Origin: Tychonema sp. LEGE 06208
Lineage (GTDB): Bacteria; Cyanobacteriota; Cyanobacteriia; Cyanobacteriales; Microcoleaceae
Assembly: GCF_015207505.1 (NCBI RefSeq)
Contig: NZ_JADEWT010000010.1
Span: 27,634-91,633 of the forward strand
Direction of reading: 5' to 3'
Length of the DNA stretch: 64,000 bases
The first letter of the stretch is position 1. Each line of letters begins with the position of its first letter. The position numbers and the translations under genes are program-made. The notes beneath the pieces are model-generated. The model saw only the letters and a program-made list of their open reading frames with translations, was not told where the DNA came from and made no database searches. This document shows positions 35,501 through 43,460 of the stretch, in pieces.

Positions 35501-37929
35501 AAATCGCCAGCCAAGAAAGCCACCTCGGCAGCTAAGTCGTGCAGGGATAGGGTGATTTCGTAATGCCGTTCCCAAGCGTCTGTTCCCAGCAGTTGCAGCC
35601 CCACTGTGGCATATTCGCGGGCTGCTTGATAGGCAGTTGCCGATCGGGCTTTGCGACAAGCAATGAGGTTGAGTTGTGCTAAATCGTCTCGTTCTGTTTG
35701 TTCTACAACCAGCGTCGTTCCGTAATTTAATTGATTGACTAATTCAAAAATGCGTTCTTCTCTAGCTTCTGGTGAAATCTGTTGCAGCAGCAGTTGCCCG
35801 ATTTGATAATGGGCGATCGCGCGATCGGCTTGGGGAATCAAAGAATAAGCAGCTTGCTGGACGCGATCGTGCAAGAAGCGATAGGCAACCGTTTGAGAAG
35901 TAGATTGAGAAATATTTTCTACCCCAATATAAAATTTATAAACTTCACTCTGAGGTAAAACAAAACCTTCCTGTAAAGTTTTCCACAATGCGGTTGCTGC
36001 TTCTGTCTCCGAAATTTGCGAAACAATTGCTAATGTTGTCAGATCGAATTGATTGCCAATGCAAGCGGCTAATTTTAAAACTGACTGAGTTTCAACGGGC
36101 AATTTCTGTAACTGCTGTGCCATGAATTCAACTACATCATCCGTCTGTGCGGCTTCTGTAACTTTGCTAATATCGCACTGCCAATATCCAGCTTTGACAT
36201 TGAAAGTAATCAATTCATCTTGATGCAATGCCTTGAGAAACTGCGTCGCAAAAAATGGGTTTCCTTTTGTCTTCCGAGCCACTAATTCCGTCAGCGGTTC
36301 TGCCAATTTAGGCAAACAAGTTAGCGTATCTGCCACCAATTGATTCAAACTGGTTCGATCGAGCGGTGCAAGTGTGATGGTATTGACAGTTGCCCCTGCT
36401 TTAGTGACTTCATCTAGGGTTAATATCAGGGGATGAGCGGGGGAAACTTCATTGTCTCGATAGGCTCCAATTAGTAGCAAGTGACTGGACTGCGATTCCC
36501 CTACGAGCAACTGCATCAACTTTAACGATGCCGAATCTACCCACTGCAAATCATCCATAAAAATCACTAAGGGATGCTCTTTTGTGGTAAAGACAGAGAT
36601 AAATTTTTGGAATAGTAAATTGAAGAGATTTTGAGCGGCAATCCCCGACAATTCTTGGGCTGGGGGTTGTTGTCCGATAATCCATTCCAGTTCGGGAATT
36701 ACTTCAATAATGACTTGTCCGTTGTCACCGAGGGCTGCTAAAATTTTGGTTTTCCATGCTTGGAGTTGGAGATCGCTTTCACTGAGCAATTGTGTCATTA
36801 AATCGCGGAATGCTTGCACAAATGCCGAAAAGGGAATATTGCGATTGAACTGGTCAAATTTACCTTTAATGAAATAGCCGTGCTGTCGGACAATGGGTTT
36901 GTGAACTTCATTGACCACAACGGTTTTTCCTATGCCGGAAAAGCCTGCAACGAGCATCATTTCGCTGTTCCCTTGTGCTACTCGTTCAAAGGCTGCTAAA
37001 AGTTGCTGTATTTCTCGTTCTCGACCATAAAGCTTTTCGGGAATTAAAAAGCGATCGCATACATCCCGCGTTCCTAAATCAAAAGTCTCAATGTTCCCAG
37101 TTTCTTGCCACTGCTGCAAACATCGTTCTAAGTCATTCTTCAATCCCAAGGCACTTTGATAGCGCTGTTCGGCATTTTTTGCCATCAACTTCATCACAAT
37201 ATCCGACACTACCTGCGGGATTTCTTTGCTGTTGATTGAAGGAGGTTTTTTGGCAATATGGCAGTGAACCAACTCCATCGGATCGTCACATTCAAATGGC
37301 AGTTTTCCTGTTAGCAGTTCATAAAATGTGGCTCCCAGAGAATAAAAGTCGGTGCGGTAGTCGATGCCTCGGTTCATGCGTCCGGTTTGTTCGGGAGAAA
37401 TATAGGCGAGAGTTCCCTCTAAAACGTTGGGATTTTGAATTTCTTGAGTTTCTTTCGGCAGTAGGGAGGCGATGCTAAAGTCAATCAGTTTGACTTGTTT
37501 AGTTTCGGGATAAATCAGGACGTTAGCTGGCTTAATATCTTTGTGAATGACTCTGTTTCGGTACAGTCCGTCAAGAATGTCAGTTATTTGAATGGCAATT
37601 TCCAAGATTTCTGCTAGAGTCAGCTTCCGTTCTTGGGCATAGTCTCGCAGAGAAATGCCACCAAAATCCTCCATCACGAGGGCATAGCTGTGGCGATAGG
37701 ACTCTAAATTGTAGGGTTCAACGACTCCCGGCATACGTAGATTTTTGGCGATGGTGTACTGGTTGCGGAATTGCAGCAGTTCGCTAAAGCTGGGATAGTC
37801 TCGATTTAATAGTTTAATGACAACCGGAAGCCGATCTGTTTCTCGAATGGCTCGATAAACTAGGGTTCTCGAACCACAGTATAATTGCTCAACTAGATGA
37901 TATCCAGAAATTCGGTTTGTCAAATCCAC
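32560..37929 (-). CDS. HstK-type giant Ser/Thr kinase - ATPase - GAF - histidine kinase (array gene 5, first in operon)
   Basis: 1789 residues, GTG start (37927-37929) preceded by a good Shine-Dalgarno (GAGGAG, seven bases upstream). It lacks the ~12-residue Asn/Thr-rich leader of the other members and begins directly with the kinase: Lys39 in [39 protein letters not shown]. ATPase: GFSGIGKT and LVIFMDDLQWVDS. Then come the helical region, GAF with a LLPHQDEW insertion, and the histidine kinase with HEINNPVGF (His about 1534), QVFMNILANAIDAL and GKGTGLGLAI. It is the promoter-proximal gene of the five, and its sequence is the most diverged of the group sharing this histidine-kinase type. Input and partner regulator are unknown. 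Confidence 0.92.
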   Translation of the reverse strand: MDLTNRISGYHLVEQLYCGSRTLVYRAIRETDRLPVVIKLLNRDYPSFSELLQFRNQYTIAKNLRMPGVVEPYNLESYRHSYALVMEDFGGISLRDYAQERKLTLAEILEIAIQITDILDGLYRNRVIHKDIKPANVLIYPETKQVKLIDFSIASLLPKETQEIQNPNVLEGTLAYISPEQTGRMNRGIDYRTDFYSLGATFYELLTGKLPFECDDPMELVHCHIAKKPPSINSKEIPQVVSDIVMKLMAKNAEQRYQSALGLKNDLERCLQQWQETGNIETFDLGTRDVCDRFLIPEKLYGREREIQQLLAAFERVAQGNSEMMLVAGFSGIGKTVVVNEVHKPIVRQHGYFIKGKFDQFNRNIPFSAFVQAFRDLMTQLLSESDLQLQAWKTKILAALGDNGQVIIEVIPELEWIIGQQPPAQELSGIAAQNLFNLLFQKFISVFTTKEHPLVIFMDDLQWVDSASLKLMQLLVGESQSSHLLLIGAYRDNEVSPAHPLILTLDEVTKAGATVNTITLAPLDRTSLNQLVADTLTCLPKLAEPLTELVARKTKGNPFFATQFLKALHQDELITFNVKAGYWQCDISKVTEAAQTDDVVEFMAQQLQKLPVETQSVLKLAACIGNQFDLTTLAIVSQISETEAATALWKTLQEGFVLPQSEVYKFYIGVENISQSTSQTVAYRFLHDRVQQAAYSLIPQADRAIAHYQIGQLLLQQISPEAREERIFELVNQLNYGTTLVVEQTERDDLAQLNLIACRKARSATAYQAAREYATVGLQLLGTDAWERHYEITLSLHDLAAEVAFLAGDFEQMHQWIEAVIDRAKTPLERVQVYQVKIQALVALNKFLEAIAIGQSVFQMLGVNLPDSPTLEDIRPLKQEIDALIGDRSIETFIHLPNMTDAQQLAIMQNAARLTPVCYMTGSMLYFLIVALQVKLSIQFGNSPVSAYCYAGYAFQLRILWGDMTKVPQFGQLGYQLASEPDAKNIRSATALLMGGYVGLWTIHLQETLPILLDGYQAGLETGNLEFLGYDAQLYCLNAYWCGQPLSELEPQIRAYYQQLCDLHQVTAANCVLAYLQAAQILLGQSEDEIPLRQDDYEEKVLAQAKVDFYRLSYFYLYRFTLNYWLEDFPKAEHDAAQTRQYLAGGMGSIVEPILYLYDSLTVLATPGESKTESEPRWQRMQENQAKLKEWAHYAPMNYLHKYHLVEAQKHQLLNCKTEALEFYDLAIQGAKENGYTQEEALANELAAKFYLEWGKEKVAASYMQEAYYCYARWGAKAKVEDLEQRYPQLLHPILNQPKLRFNPLETLATISRSSHTSSNSSTSISDALDFASIVQAAQALSSKIQIDELLSTLNQIILKTSGAETCALLLPHQDEWQIRAITHINLDNQPPTTLLQTQPLDGSAVIPLKLVYYVKHTLETVVIEGGKTDIPGLMNDCTLQYQSQSMLCTPILDRGNLVGILYLEHRSTKGVFTRDRLLVLNFLCTQAAISLENARLYQQAQDYAYQVEQSQLQLVQSEKMSALGNLVAGVAHEINNPVGFISGNIHEAIAAVKDITEYLQLYQEKFSSPGDEIEEKAEEMDIEYLLEDLPKMLNSMQVGCDRIQGISTSLRTFSRADKDYKIPFNIHDGIDSTILILKHRLKANEQRPAIEVVKEYGNLPSVECFPGQLNQVFMNILANAIDALEESNREGSFEKIKAPANCITIRTEMKSKEWVTIRISDNGQGIADEVKANIFDHLFTTKSVGKGTGLGLAIARQIIVEKHSGSIQVNSLLGEGTEFLITLPLKAE

Positions 37930-37990
37930 TGCGGTACTCCTCTGGATTACTCCATCTCAGATGACATTGACTCTTGTCACTAAGTATACA
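37930..37990 (-). promoter_or_regulatory. Leader and candidate promoter of the five-gene kinase operon
   Basis: On the minus strand, GAGGAG lies seven bases before the GTG start. TATACT (complement of 37983-37988) is a candidate -10 about 55 bases upstream. No convincing -35 is visible, which would suit an activator-dependent promoter. None of the four internal spacers has room for much beyond a ribosome site. Confidence 0.35.
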
Positions 37991-38457
37991 CTTTTATTGA
38001 TCTAGTCTGAGGAAAATAAAACTGCGAAATCCCCAGCCTACAAACTATACCGCTTTTATGCTTTTTAACTTTTGAATAAAAAGATGGCGCTCTATCAAGA
38101 TAGTCTGAGGGAGTATCTCAACGAAAGCAGCTAAGCTAGAAATTGGAGTTTTGAGACAGGAGACAGGAGACAGGAGGAAAGAGCAAGAAAGAAGGAGTCA
38201 AAAGAAGTGTTTTTATAAATATGAGATGCTCCCAGACAAATCCCCCCTAGCCCCCCGAATCAAGGTGCGGACAAGAAGTTGCTCTTTCATCCCCCGACAA
38301 TCATGCAGATGCGAGGGCTATCTCCGGGAATTAACAGCTTAACAATCGCTTATTGAGTTATGACGGGGACGGTTTCAAGGGTCTAGCAAGTTCAACTTTC
38401 GTCAGCCGAAGATTGACTGGTCGATCGAGGGGTTCCAAAACCCAGGTTTGGTATCAA
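37991..38457. other. Intergenic region without a gene
   Basis: It holds only A/T-rich sequence, three GGAGACA direct repeats near 38156-38175, and a C-rich segment with GATGCTCCCA (38223-38233), which matches one end of the 6373-6492 inverted repeat. Small frames here have no recognisable product. Confidence 0.5.
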
Positions 38458-39297
38458 TCAACTGTGAAACGGCACCGTCAACAAAGGTAAAAGTGTTAAA
38501 AGTAGCCAAGCAAAAAACCACTTATTCACCTTTAAAACTAATTCAGGCTCTGCCAACAGCGCCTCTATTCTCTCTCCCAATCTATTTTGCGAACCGACAG
38601 CACCAACTACGCAATCTTCATCAAAATTTCGGTGCGGATAACTCGCTACTAACAGCAAAGCTTCTGCTAACAATAAACCATCCACTCCCGCCGCCGCCTT
38701 AGCATCAGCCCGCAATTCCCGCAGCGTTAATAACTCTTCCCACAAAGCTTGTGTATTCGGCAGCCACACAGTAATTTTTCGCAGCCATCCCAACCAAAAA
38801 AACCAGAACGTATCCCGATAATAGTAGTGCGCTTGTTCGTGAGCAATTACTGCTTGCAGGTGAGCTGAGTCTAGGGTTTTCAACAATCCCGTACTGACTG
38901 CAAATTCGGCTTGCCAAAAACCAATTATAGCAGAAAATAGAGCAGGGGTGTCGAGAATTCTGACATTTTTTCCGGCTATTCTTTTTTGAGGACAGGTGCG
39001 AATTCGCTTTAAAAATAGATGGCCATCTACCGCTAGCTTGATGCACAAGATTGCAGCAACAAGGGAAAAAATTACAGCTAACAAATAGCTCAACCATCCG
39101 TCCCACAATCTTACCATTTGTCCCTGAGTTCCCATGAAAATCACTGCGATAGCTGTCGCAAACAACAGCAGCGGGGGAAACAAGAAAAATAAGAGCGATC
39201 GCTGCCAGCGACGGGCCCAATTTCCTTGAGGAACAGACCATCTAATTCTCAAAGAACAAGCTGCAACCAAGGCGGTAACAATCAGGATTAAGTGCAT
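38458..39297 (-). CDS. petP: M56/BlaR-type membrane zinc protease, PetP-like
   Basis: 279 residues. There are hydrophobic segments at about 1-14, 34-57 and 68-92, then a cytoplasmic zinc-protease domain: HEQAH at 153-157 with the third ligand Glu194 in RELRAD. A hydrophobic stretch (FWFFWLGWL) follows, and a final anchor (WFFAWLLLTLLPLLTV) near the C-terminus. BlaR/MecR-family proteases degrade a BlaI-type repressor. In Synechocystis the PetP/PetR pair of this kind switches plastocyanin and cytochrome c6 with copper. Its ATG overlaps the stop of the repressor gene (TAATG), so the two are translationally coupled. There is no penicillin-binding sensor domain, so it is not a beta-lactam receptor. 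The orthology to PetP is inferred from type and pairing, not from a search. Confidence 0.75.
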   Translation of the reverse strand: MHLILIVTALVAACSLRIRWSVPQGNWARRWQRSLLFFLFPPLLLFATAIAVIFMGTQGQMVRLWDGWLSYLLAVIFSLVAAILCIKLAVDGHLFLKRIRTCPQKRIAGKNVRILDTPALFSAIIGFWQAEFAVSTGLLKTLDSAHLQAVIAHEQAHYYYRDTFWFFWLGWLRKITVWLPNTQALWEELLTLRELRADAKAAAGVDGLLLAEALLLVASYPHRNFDEDCVVGAVGSQNRLGERIEALLAEPELVLKVNKWFFAWLLLTLLPLLTVPFHS

Positions 39298-39719
39298 TAT
39301 TTTGGCTCCTCCCGGGCTTGGCGGACAGCTTGAATGCGAAGGGAAATTTCTTGTAATTGTTCGACTGTTGCTTGGTCGAGGCTGTCAGCAAATGCTGCTA
39401 CAATATCGGGATTGCCAACTGCTAGGAACTTTTGTAGGCGATCGTAAGCAAAAAGCGATCGGGCTTCTTCGCCAGAAACTAAAGGTTGCCAAGTGAATGT
39501 CCTTTCGCTTTTGTTACAAACCAGCCAACCCTTGTCTGTCAGGCGGCGCAGCACTGTTGTTACTGAAGCGTAGGCTAATTCGCGATCCGGATCGGCTAAA
39601 ATGCGATCGTGCACGTCTTTGACTGTAGCAATTTCTAGCTCCCAAACTATATTTAAAATCTCAGCCTCCAAAGGGCCGAGAGAAAGTTGCTTGGGGCGAT
39701 AATTCGGCAGAGGATTCAT
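39297..39719 (-). CDS. petR: BlaI/MecI/CopY-family repressor, PetR-like
   Basis: 140 residues with a winged helix-turn-helix at about 12-80 (LGPLEAEILNIVWELEIATV, then YASVTTVLRRLTDKGWL, the BlaI signature) and a C-terminal dimerisation segment. It should bind palindromic operators as a dimer and be removed by the coupled M56 protease. It is the first gene of the pair and is divergent from the MbnP-like gene with 215 bp between, so its operator is expected there. In Synechocystis PetR represses cytochrome c6 and activates plastocyanin depending on copper. Neither petE nor petJ is in this window. Confidence 0.8.
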   Translation of the reverse strand: MNPLPNYRPKQLSLGPLEAEILNIVWELEIATVKDVHDRILADPDRELAYASVTTVLRRLTDKGWLVCNKSERTFTWQPLVSGEEARSLFAYDRLQKFLAVGNPDIVAAFADSLDQATVEQLQEISLRIQAVRQAREEPK

Positions 39720-39934
39720 GTAATTTTAGATTGGAGGTTTGAGATTTTAGGGATAATATAATTAATTAATTATCGATCGACAATACATCATTAAGGCTTT
39801 TTATCGACTGTTTCTTTAGAAAGGCTTAATCACTTGGCTATTTATAAGTTTGACAAGCCGTCATTTGACAGTTGCAGCAAAAAGTGTAAAAATCAGGCCG
39901 GAATTACCTGAGTTAGTATTTTAAGTATCCCTAA
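39720..39934. promoter_or_regulatory. Divergent control region between repressor and mbnP-like gene
   Basis: For mbnP: TTGACA at 39865-39870 and TAAAAAT at 39887-39893, 16-17 bp apart, form a reasonable promoter about 40 bases before the ATG. TTTGACA is repeated 15 bp upstream (39849-39855), a possible protein site. On the repressor side a perfect 16-bp palindrome, ATAATTAATTAATTAT, lies at 39758-39773, 39 bp from the repressor start, followed by a CGATCG core. These are candidates only. Confidence 0.4.
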
Positions 39935-40885
39935 ATGAAAAAACAACTAATCTGGGCTTCAACCTTGGCAGGCGCAGCTATTTTGGGTAGCTTTTTGGCG
40001 ATTGACAGGGATCAAGCCACAGCCGCAGAAACTCAAGAAATCGAAATTAAATTTAGCGCAACGGTAGGCGAAAAATCCTTTAACTGTGGCGAAAGCTACA
40101 GCAATTTAGGCACTTCGGCTGCTACCGTTACACCTACAGATTTCCGCTTTTATGTATCCGAATTTGCTTTAATTGACGGTAGTGGCAAAGCTGTACCGCT
40201 GACTCTCAAACAAGACGGCAAATGGCAGCATCAAAATGTGGCTTTGCTAGACTTTGAAAATAAATCCGGTGATTGCGCTAACGGAACAGTCGAAATTCGC
40301 GATCGAGTAATCGGTACCATACCCAAAGGCAACTACAAAGGCCTGCAATTCACCCTCGGCGTACCTTTTACCCTCAATCACGAAGACGCAAGTCTAGCAC
40401 CTTCTCCCCTCAATTTAACATCCCTGTGGTGGAACTGGCGCGGCGGCTACAAATTTCTGAGGATTGACATGAAAAATCACATGGCTGACAAAAACCCCGA
40501 CGGTAAATCAGGCACAGAAAGCCGCCAAATTGCTCACAACGCAGGCAATCACGGCAGCAGTCACGGTGGCGGATTGCACGGTTTTATGATTCATTTAGGT
40601 AGCACGGGATGCAAAGCTGAAGGCAACAATCAAAAGCCGACTAGCTGTGCCAATCCTAACAAATCACAAGTAATTTTTAGCAACTTCGATTCAACTAAAA
40701 ATACAGTTATTGCTGACTTGAACTCCCTAGTTTCTCAAACTAATTTAACAGCAAATCAACCCAATACTCCGCCCGGATGTATGTCGGAACCGAAGGATGG
40801 CGACTGCGCCGGAATCATGAAAAACTTAGGTTTGACATTTGGAGAAAAACCTGCTGGGGGACAAACTTTCTTTCAAGTTAAGTAA
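39935..40885 (+). CDS. MbnP-like four-Cys periplasmic protein (metallo-mystery pair)
   Basis: 316 residues. Signal peptide about 1-30 (AGAAILGSFLAIDRDQATAAE). The domain pattern is that of the MbnP/TIGR04052 family: FNCGESY (Cys51), TDFRFYVSEFALIDGSG, ALLDFENKSGDC (Cys114), LTSLWWNWRGGYKFLRID (Trp165, Trp166, Trp168), GFMIHLGSTGC (Cys226) and TSCANPN (Cys238). A C-terminal extension carries two more Cys (282, 291). His residues cluster at 201-220 (HNAGNHGSSHGGGLHGFMIH). In the studied methanotroph pair, MbnH converts a Trp of MbnP to kynurenine and MbnP binds copper. Here the partner diheme gene follows directly, and a repressor/protease pair of copper type is divergent. The family call is from pattern; which Trp would be modified is unknown. 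Confidence 0.85.
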   Translation: MKKQLIWASTLAGAAILGSFLAIDRDQATAAETQEIEIKFSATVGEKSFNCGESYSNLGTSAATVTPTDFRFYVSEFALIDGSGKAVPLTLKQDGKWQHQNVALLDFENKSGDCANGTVEIRDRVIGTIPKGNYKGLQFTLGVPFTLNHEDASLAPSPLNLTSLWWNWRGGYKFLRIDMKNHMADKNPDGKSGTESRQIAHNAGNHGSSHGGGLHGFMIHLGSTGCKAEGNNQKPTSCANPNKSQVIFSNFDSTKNTVIADLNSLVSQTNLTANQPNTPPGCMSEPKDGDCAGIMKNLGLTFGEKPAGGQTFFQVK

Positions 40886-40909
40886 TAAGCTGTCGCGCAT
40901 TTAAATTGC

Positions 40910-41030
40910 GGCGTTGCTGAATACAAATATGAATTCAAGATTTCCCAATTGCTATAAGCCAAGTATGGTGAGCTTTGTAACATCAAGCGCAAAGTTGATT
41001 CATATTTAGAATCAGCAACGCCTTTTTTTT
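40910..41030 (+). repeat. Long inverted repeat with T-run after mbnP (MITE-like, may terminate)
   Basis: 40910-40938 and 40995-41022 are imperfect 28-bp inverted repeats (GGCGTTGCTGA at the left end, TCAGCAACGCC at the right), followed at once by eight T (41023-41030). It can act as an intrinsic terminator for mbnP. The GGCGTTGCTGA ends are also of the kind seen in small mobile repeats. Confidence 0.65.
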
Positions 41031-41032
41031 AC

Positions 41033-41062
41033 CGCAGAGGGCGCAGAGAGCGCAGAGAGAAG
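41033..41062. repeat. CGCAGAG tandem octamer-type repeats
   Basis: ACCGCAGAGGGCGCAGAG and further units in tandem. The same family recurs at 45048-45076 and, inverted, at 52341-52372. These lie between genes only. Confidence 0.7.
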
Positions 41063-41206
41063 AGGGAAGAGAGGTCTTGTGGTAATGTGAAATTGCTCGT
41101 TACCAGGCTCTGCCTAGTAATGCAGATCCGGAGGCTCTGCCTCTGTTTATGACACACCTCAATCTCTATGTAATTGTCAAACCGCCGGCTACCTACAAAA
41201 CATCAA

Positions 41207-42403
41207 ATGAAGCGGAAAAAATTATCAAATCTGACTATTATCTGCATTTTATCATGCTTCCTAGCAATGAGTTTGAGTGCAGTATTATCCTCCACAAATT
41301 CCAGTTTAGCAAATCCACCCGATCCTACTTACAATTGGAACATTCCCGCTGGAATACCAAAACCAATTGTACCAGCCGACAACCCAATCAGCCAAGAAAA
41401 AGTTGAATTAGGCAGGCATCTTTTCTACGAAAAACGCCTGTCAGTCACCGGTGAATTTTCCTGCGCTTCCTGTCACATTCAAGCCAAAGCTTTTACCGAC
41501 GGAAAAACGCTAGGAGTCGGCGCAACCGGAGAAAAACATCCGCGCAATGCTATGAGTTTAGCCAACATTGGCTACAATTCCGTGCTGACTTGGGCAAACC
41601 CGCTACAAAATAAACTCGAATCTCAGCTATTAGTACCTTTGTTTGGCGAACATCCCGTAGAAATGGGAATGGTTGGTAAAGAAGAGGAACTTTTGCTAAT
41701 ATTGCGATCGGATTCGCAATACCAAAAAATGTTTGCGGCAGCTTTTACTCAACAACCCAATCCTATTAATATTAGCAATTTAGCAAGGGCGATCGCCTCT
41801 TTTGAACGCACTTTAATTTCCCTCAGTTCTCCCTACGATCGATACCGCTACAGCGGCGACTCCGGCGCGATTTCAGCTTCAGCCAAGCGGGGCGAAGAAT
41901 TATTTAACAGCGAACGTTTAGAATGCTTTCACTGTCACGGCGGACTAAACTTCTCAGATTCGATCGCGCACGATCGCCTAGCTTTCAAAGAAATAGCCTT
42001 TCACAATACAGGATTGTACAATATTGATGGAAAAGGCGCTTATCCGCCCAACAATACTGGAGTATACGAAATCACCAGCGAACCCTCAGACATGGGCAAA
42101 TTCAAAGCACCAACCCTGCGAAATATTGCTTTGACAGCACCTTATATGCACGACGGAAGTATCAAAACCTTGCCCGAAGTTATCGGCCACTACAAAGCGG
42201 GCGGTAGAACTATTAAAAAAGGAGAATTGGCGGGAATAGGTAGCGAAAATCCGCTCAAAAGTAACTTTGTTTCTGGGTTCAAACTCAACGTACAAGAACA
42301 GCGGGATTTGTTGGCTTTTTTGCACAGTTTAACAGATGAAAAATTTATCACAAAATCTGCTTTTAGCGACCCATTCGTTCGCAGTGAAGACTTTAGTCCT
42401 TAA
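41207..42403 (+). CDS. MbnH/MauG-like diheme cytochrome c peroxidase family protein
   Basis: 398 residues from ATG 41207, which starts a normal signal peptide ([15 protein letters not shown] to about Ala35). A TTG at 41174 would add 11 residues before it. Two heme-c sites: CASCH 86-90 and CFHCH 240-244. Other family marks are [42 protein letters not shown]-like [17 protein letters not shown] and [12 protein letters not shown]. The length is that of the MauG/CcpA superfamily; pairing with the MbnP-like gene 321 bp upstream identifies the MbnH branch (TIGR04039). Expected role: high-valent diheme oxidation of Trp in the partner within the periplasm. A paralogous piece exists at 9114-9209. Confidence 0.87.
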   Translation: MKRKKLSNLTIICILSCFLAMSLSAVLSSTNSSLANPPDPTYNWNIPAGIPKPIVPADNPISQEKVELGRHLFYEKRLSVTGEFSCASCHIQAKAFTDGKTLGVGATGEKHPRNAMSLANIGYNSVLTWANPLQNKLESQLLVPLFGEHPVEMGMVGKEEELLLILRSDSQYQKMFAAAFTQQPNPINISNLARAIASFERTLISLSSPYDRYRYSGDSGAISASAKRGEELFNSERLECFHCHGGLNFSDSIAHDRLAFKEIAFHNTGLYNIDGKGAYPPNNTGVYEITSEPSDMGKFKAPTLRNIALTAPYMHDGSIKTLPEVIGHYKAGGRTIKKGELAGIGSENPLKSNFVSGFKLNVQEQRDLLAFLHSLTDEKFITKSAFSDPFVRSEDFSP

Positions 42404-42441
42404 ATTTTTAGGAGGAGGATCGTCCTCACTACGAACCTATT

Positions 42442-43452
42442 TTATTCGCCGTAGCCGCCAGTAACCTTACCCCGAAATACAATGTAATTGTAGATGTTGT
42501 AAAAAATCATGATCGGGATCAAAAAGCCAATAAACACAATCATAAACACCAGGGCGCTGGGGGAAGCTGCGGCTTGGTAAATCGTAATTTTGGTCGGAAT
42601 AATGTAGGGAAAAACAATCAATCCCAAGCCGATAAAACTTAGCAAAAAAATTAATATTGTCCACAGAAACGGCGTTTTTTCTTCTTTTTTTGCTAAACTT
42701 TTTAGGAGCATTCCTACCAGCAGCAATCCCAGCAAAGGAATCGCCACAAACACATAAACTAGCGGTTTTTCAAACAATCTCGCCCTGATACTTTCGTAAA
42801 AAACCGGAGTGGCGATCGTAATTAAAACTGCTCCGATTAAAGTCGTCACCGCCGCAATTTTAGCAGTGCGATAGTGATTTGTTTGCAGTTCTCCGTCAGT
42901 CTTCATAATTAGATAGGTGGAACCGATCAAAACATAGCCTTGAACCAGCGTCAAAGCCACCAAGATCGATCGCCAATCCAGCCAATCCCAAGTTGTCCCC
43001 ACAAAATGCCCAGCCTCATCCACCGCAATGCCTTCAAGCACCGCACCGAGGGCAAATCCTTGAGCTAAAGCAGCCAAAAAACTGCCGACCCCAAAAGCAT
43101 AATTCCAAAATTTTTTCCGGTTAGAATGCTCGCGAAATTCAAAGGCGACAGCCCGAAATATCAAACCAAAAAGCATCATGCAAATCGGTATGTACAAAGC
43201 AGTCAAAATCGTGCCGTAAGCGAGGGGAAATGCGCCAAACAGAGCGCCTCCCATCAACACCAGCCACGTTTCGTTAGCATCCCAAACGTTGCCCAGACTG
43301 GTCATTAAAATGCCCCTGCGTTCCTCGTCAGAAGCAGTCAAAGACAAGATTCCAACTCCCAAATCAAAACCGTCTAGCATGACGTAGAGGAGTAGAAATA
43401 GAGCCAAGACTACAAACCAAACTTGCGGGAGAAAATGCTCCAAAGCTTGCAT
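42442..43452 (-). CDS. cydB: Cytochrome bd quinol oxidase subunit II
   Basis: 336 residues with about eight membrane helices. Start MQALEHFLPQVWFVVLALFLLLYVMLDGFDLGVG is the CydB signature, with GNVWDANETWLVLMGGALFGAFPLAY following. CydB supports the heme-bearing subunit I and completes the terminal oxidase that passes electrons from plastoquinol to oxygen. It follows cydA by 8 bp and is certainly co-transcribed with it. The stop lies close to the convergent MbnH-like gene (38 bp). Confidence 0.96.
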   Translation of the reverse strand: MQALEHFLPQVWFVVLALFLLLYVMLDGFDLGVGILSLTASDEERRGILMTSLGNVWDANETWLVLMGGALFGAFPLAYGTILTALYIPICMMLFGLIFRAVAFEFREHSNRKKFWNYAFGVGSFLAALAQGFALGAVLEGIAVDEAGHFVGTTWDWLDWRSILVALTLVQGYVLIGSTYLIMKTDGELQTNHYRTAKIAAVTTLIGAVLITIATPVFYESIRARLFEKPLVYVFVAIPLLGLLLVGMLLKSLAKKEEKTPFLWTILIFLLSFIGLGLIVFPYIIPTKITIYQAAASPSALVFMIVFIGFLIPIMIFYNIYNYIVFRGKVTGGYGE

Positions 43453-43460
43453 AAAATCTC

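Noticed and set aside
9621..37478. Many plus-strand open frames opposite the five giant kinase genes
   Set aside because: They are mirror frames of conserved minus-strand domains and recur at equivalent places in each paralogue.
38705..39241. 178-codon minus-strand frame over the M56 protease
   Set aside because: It overlaps a gene with clear HEQAH motif and conserved coupling; the alternative frame has no domain.
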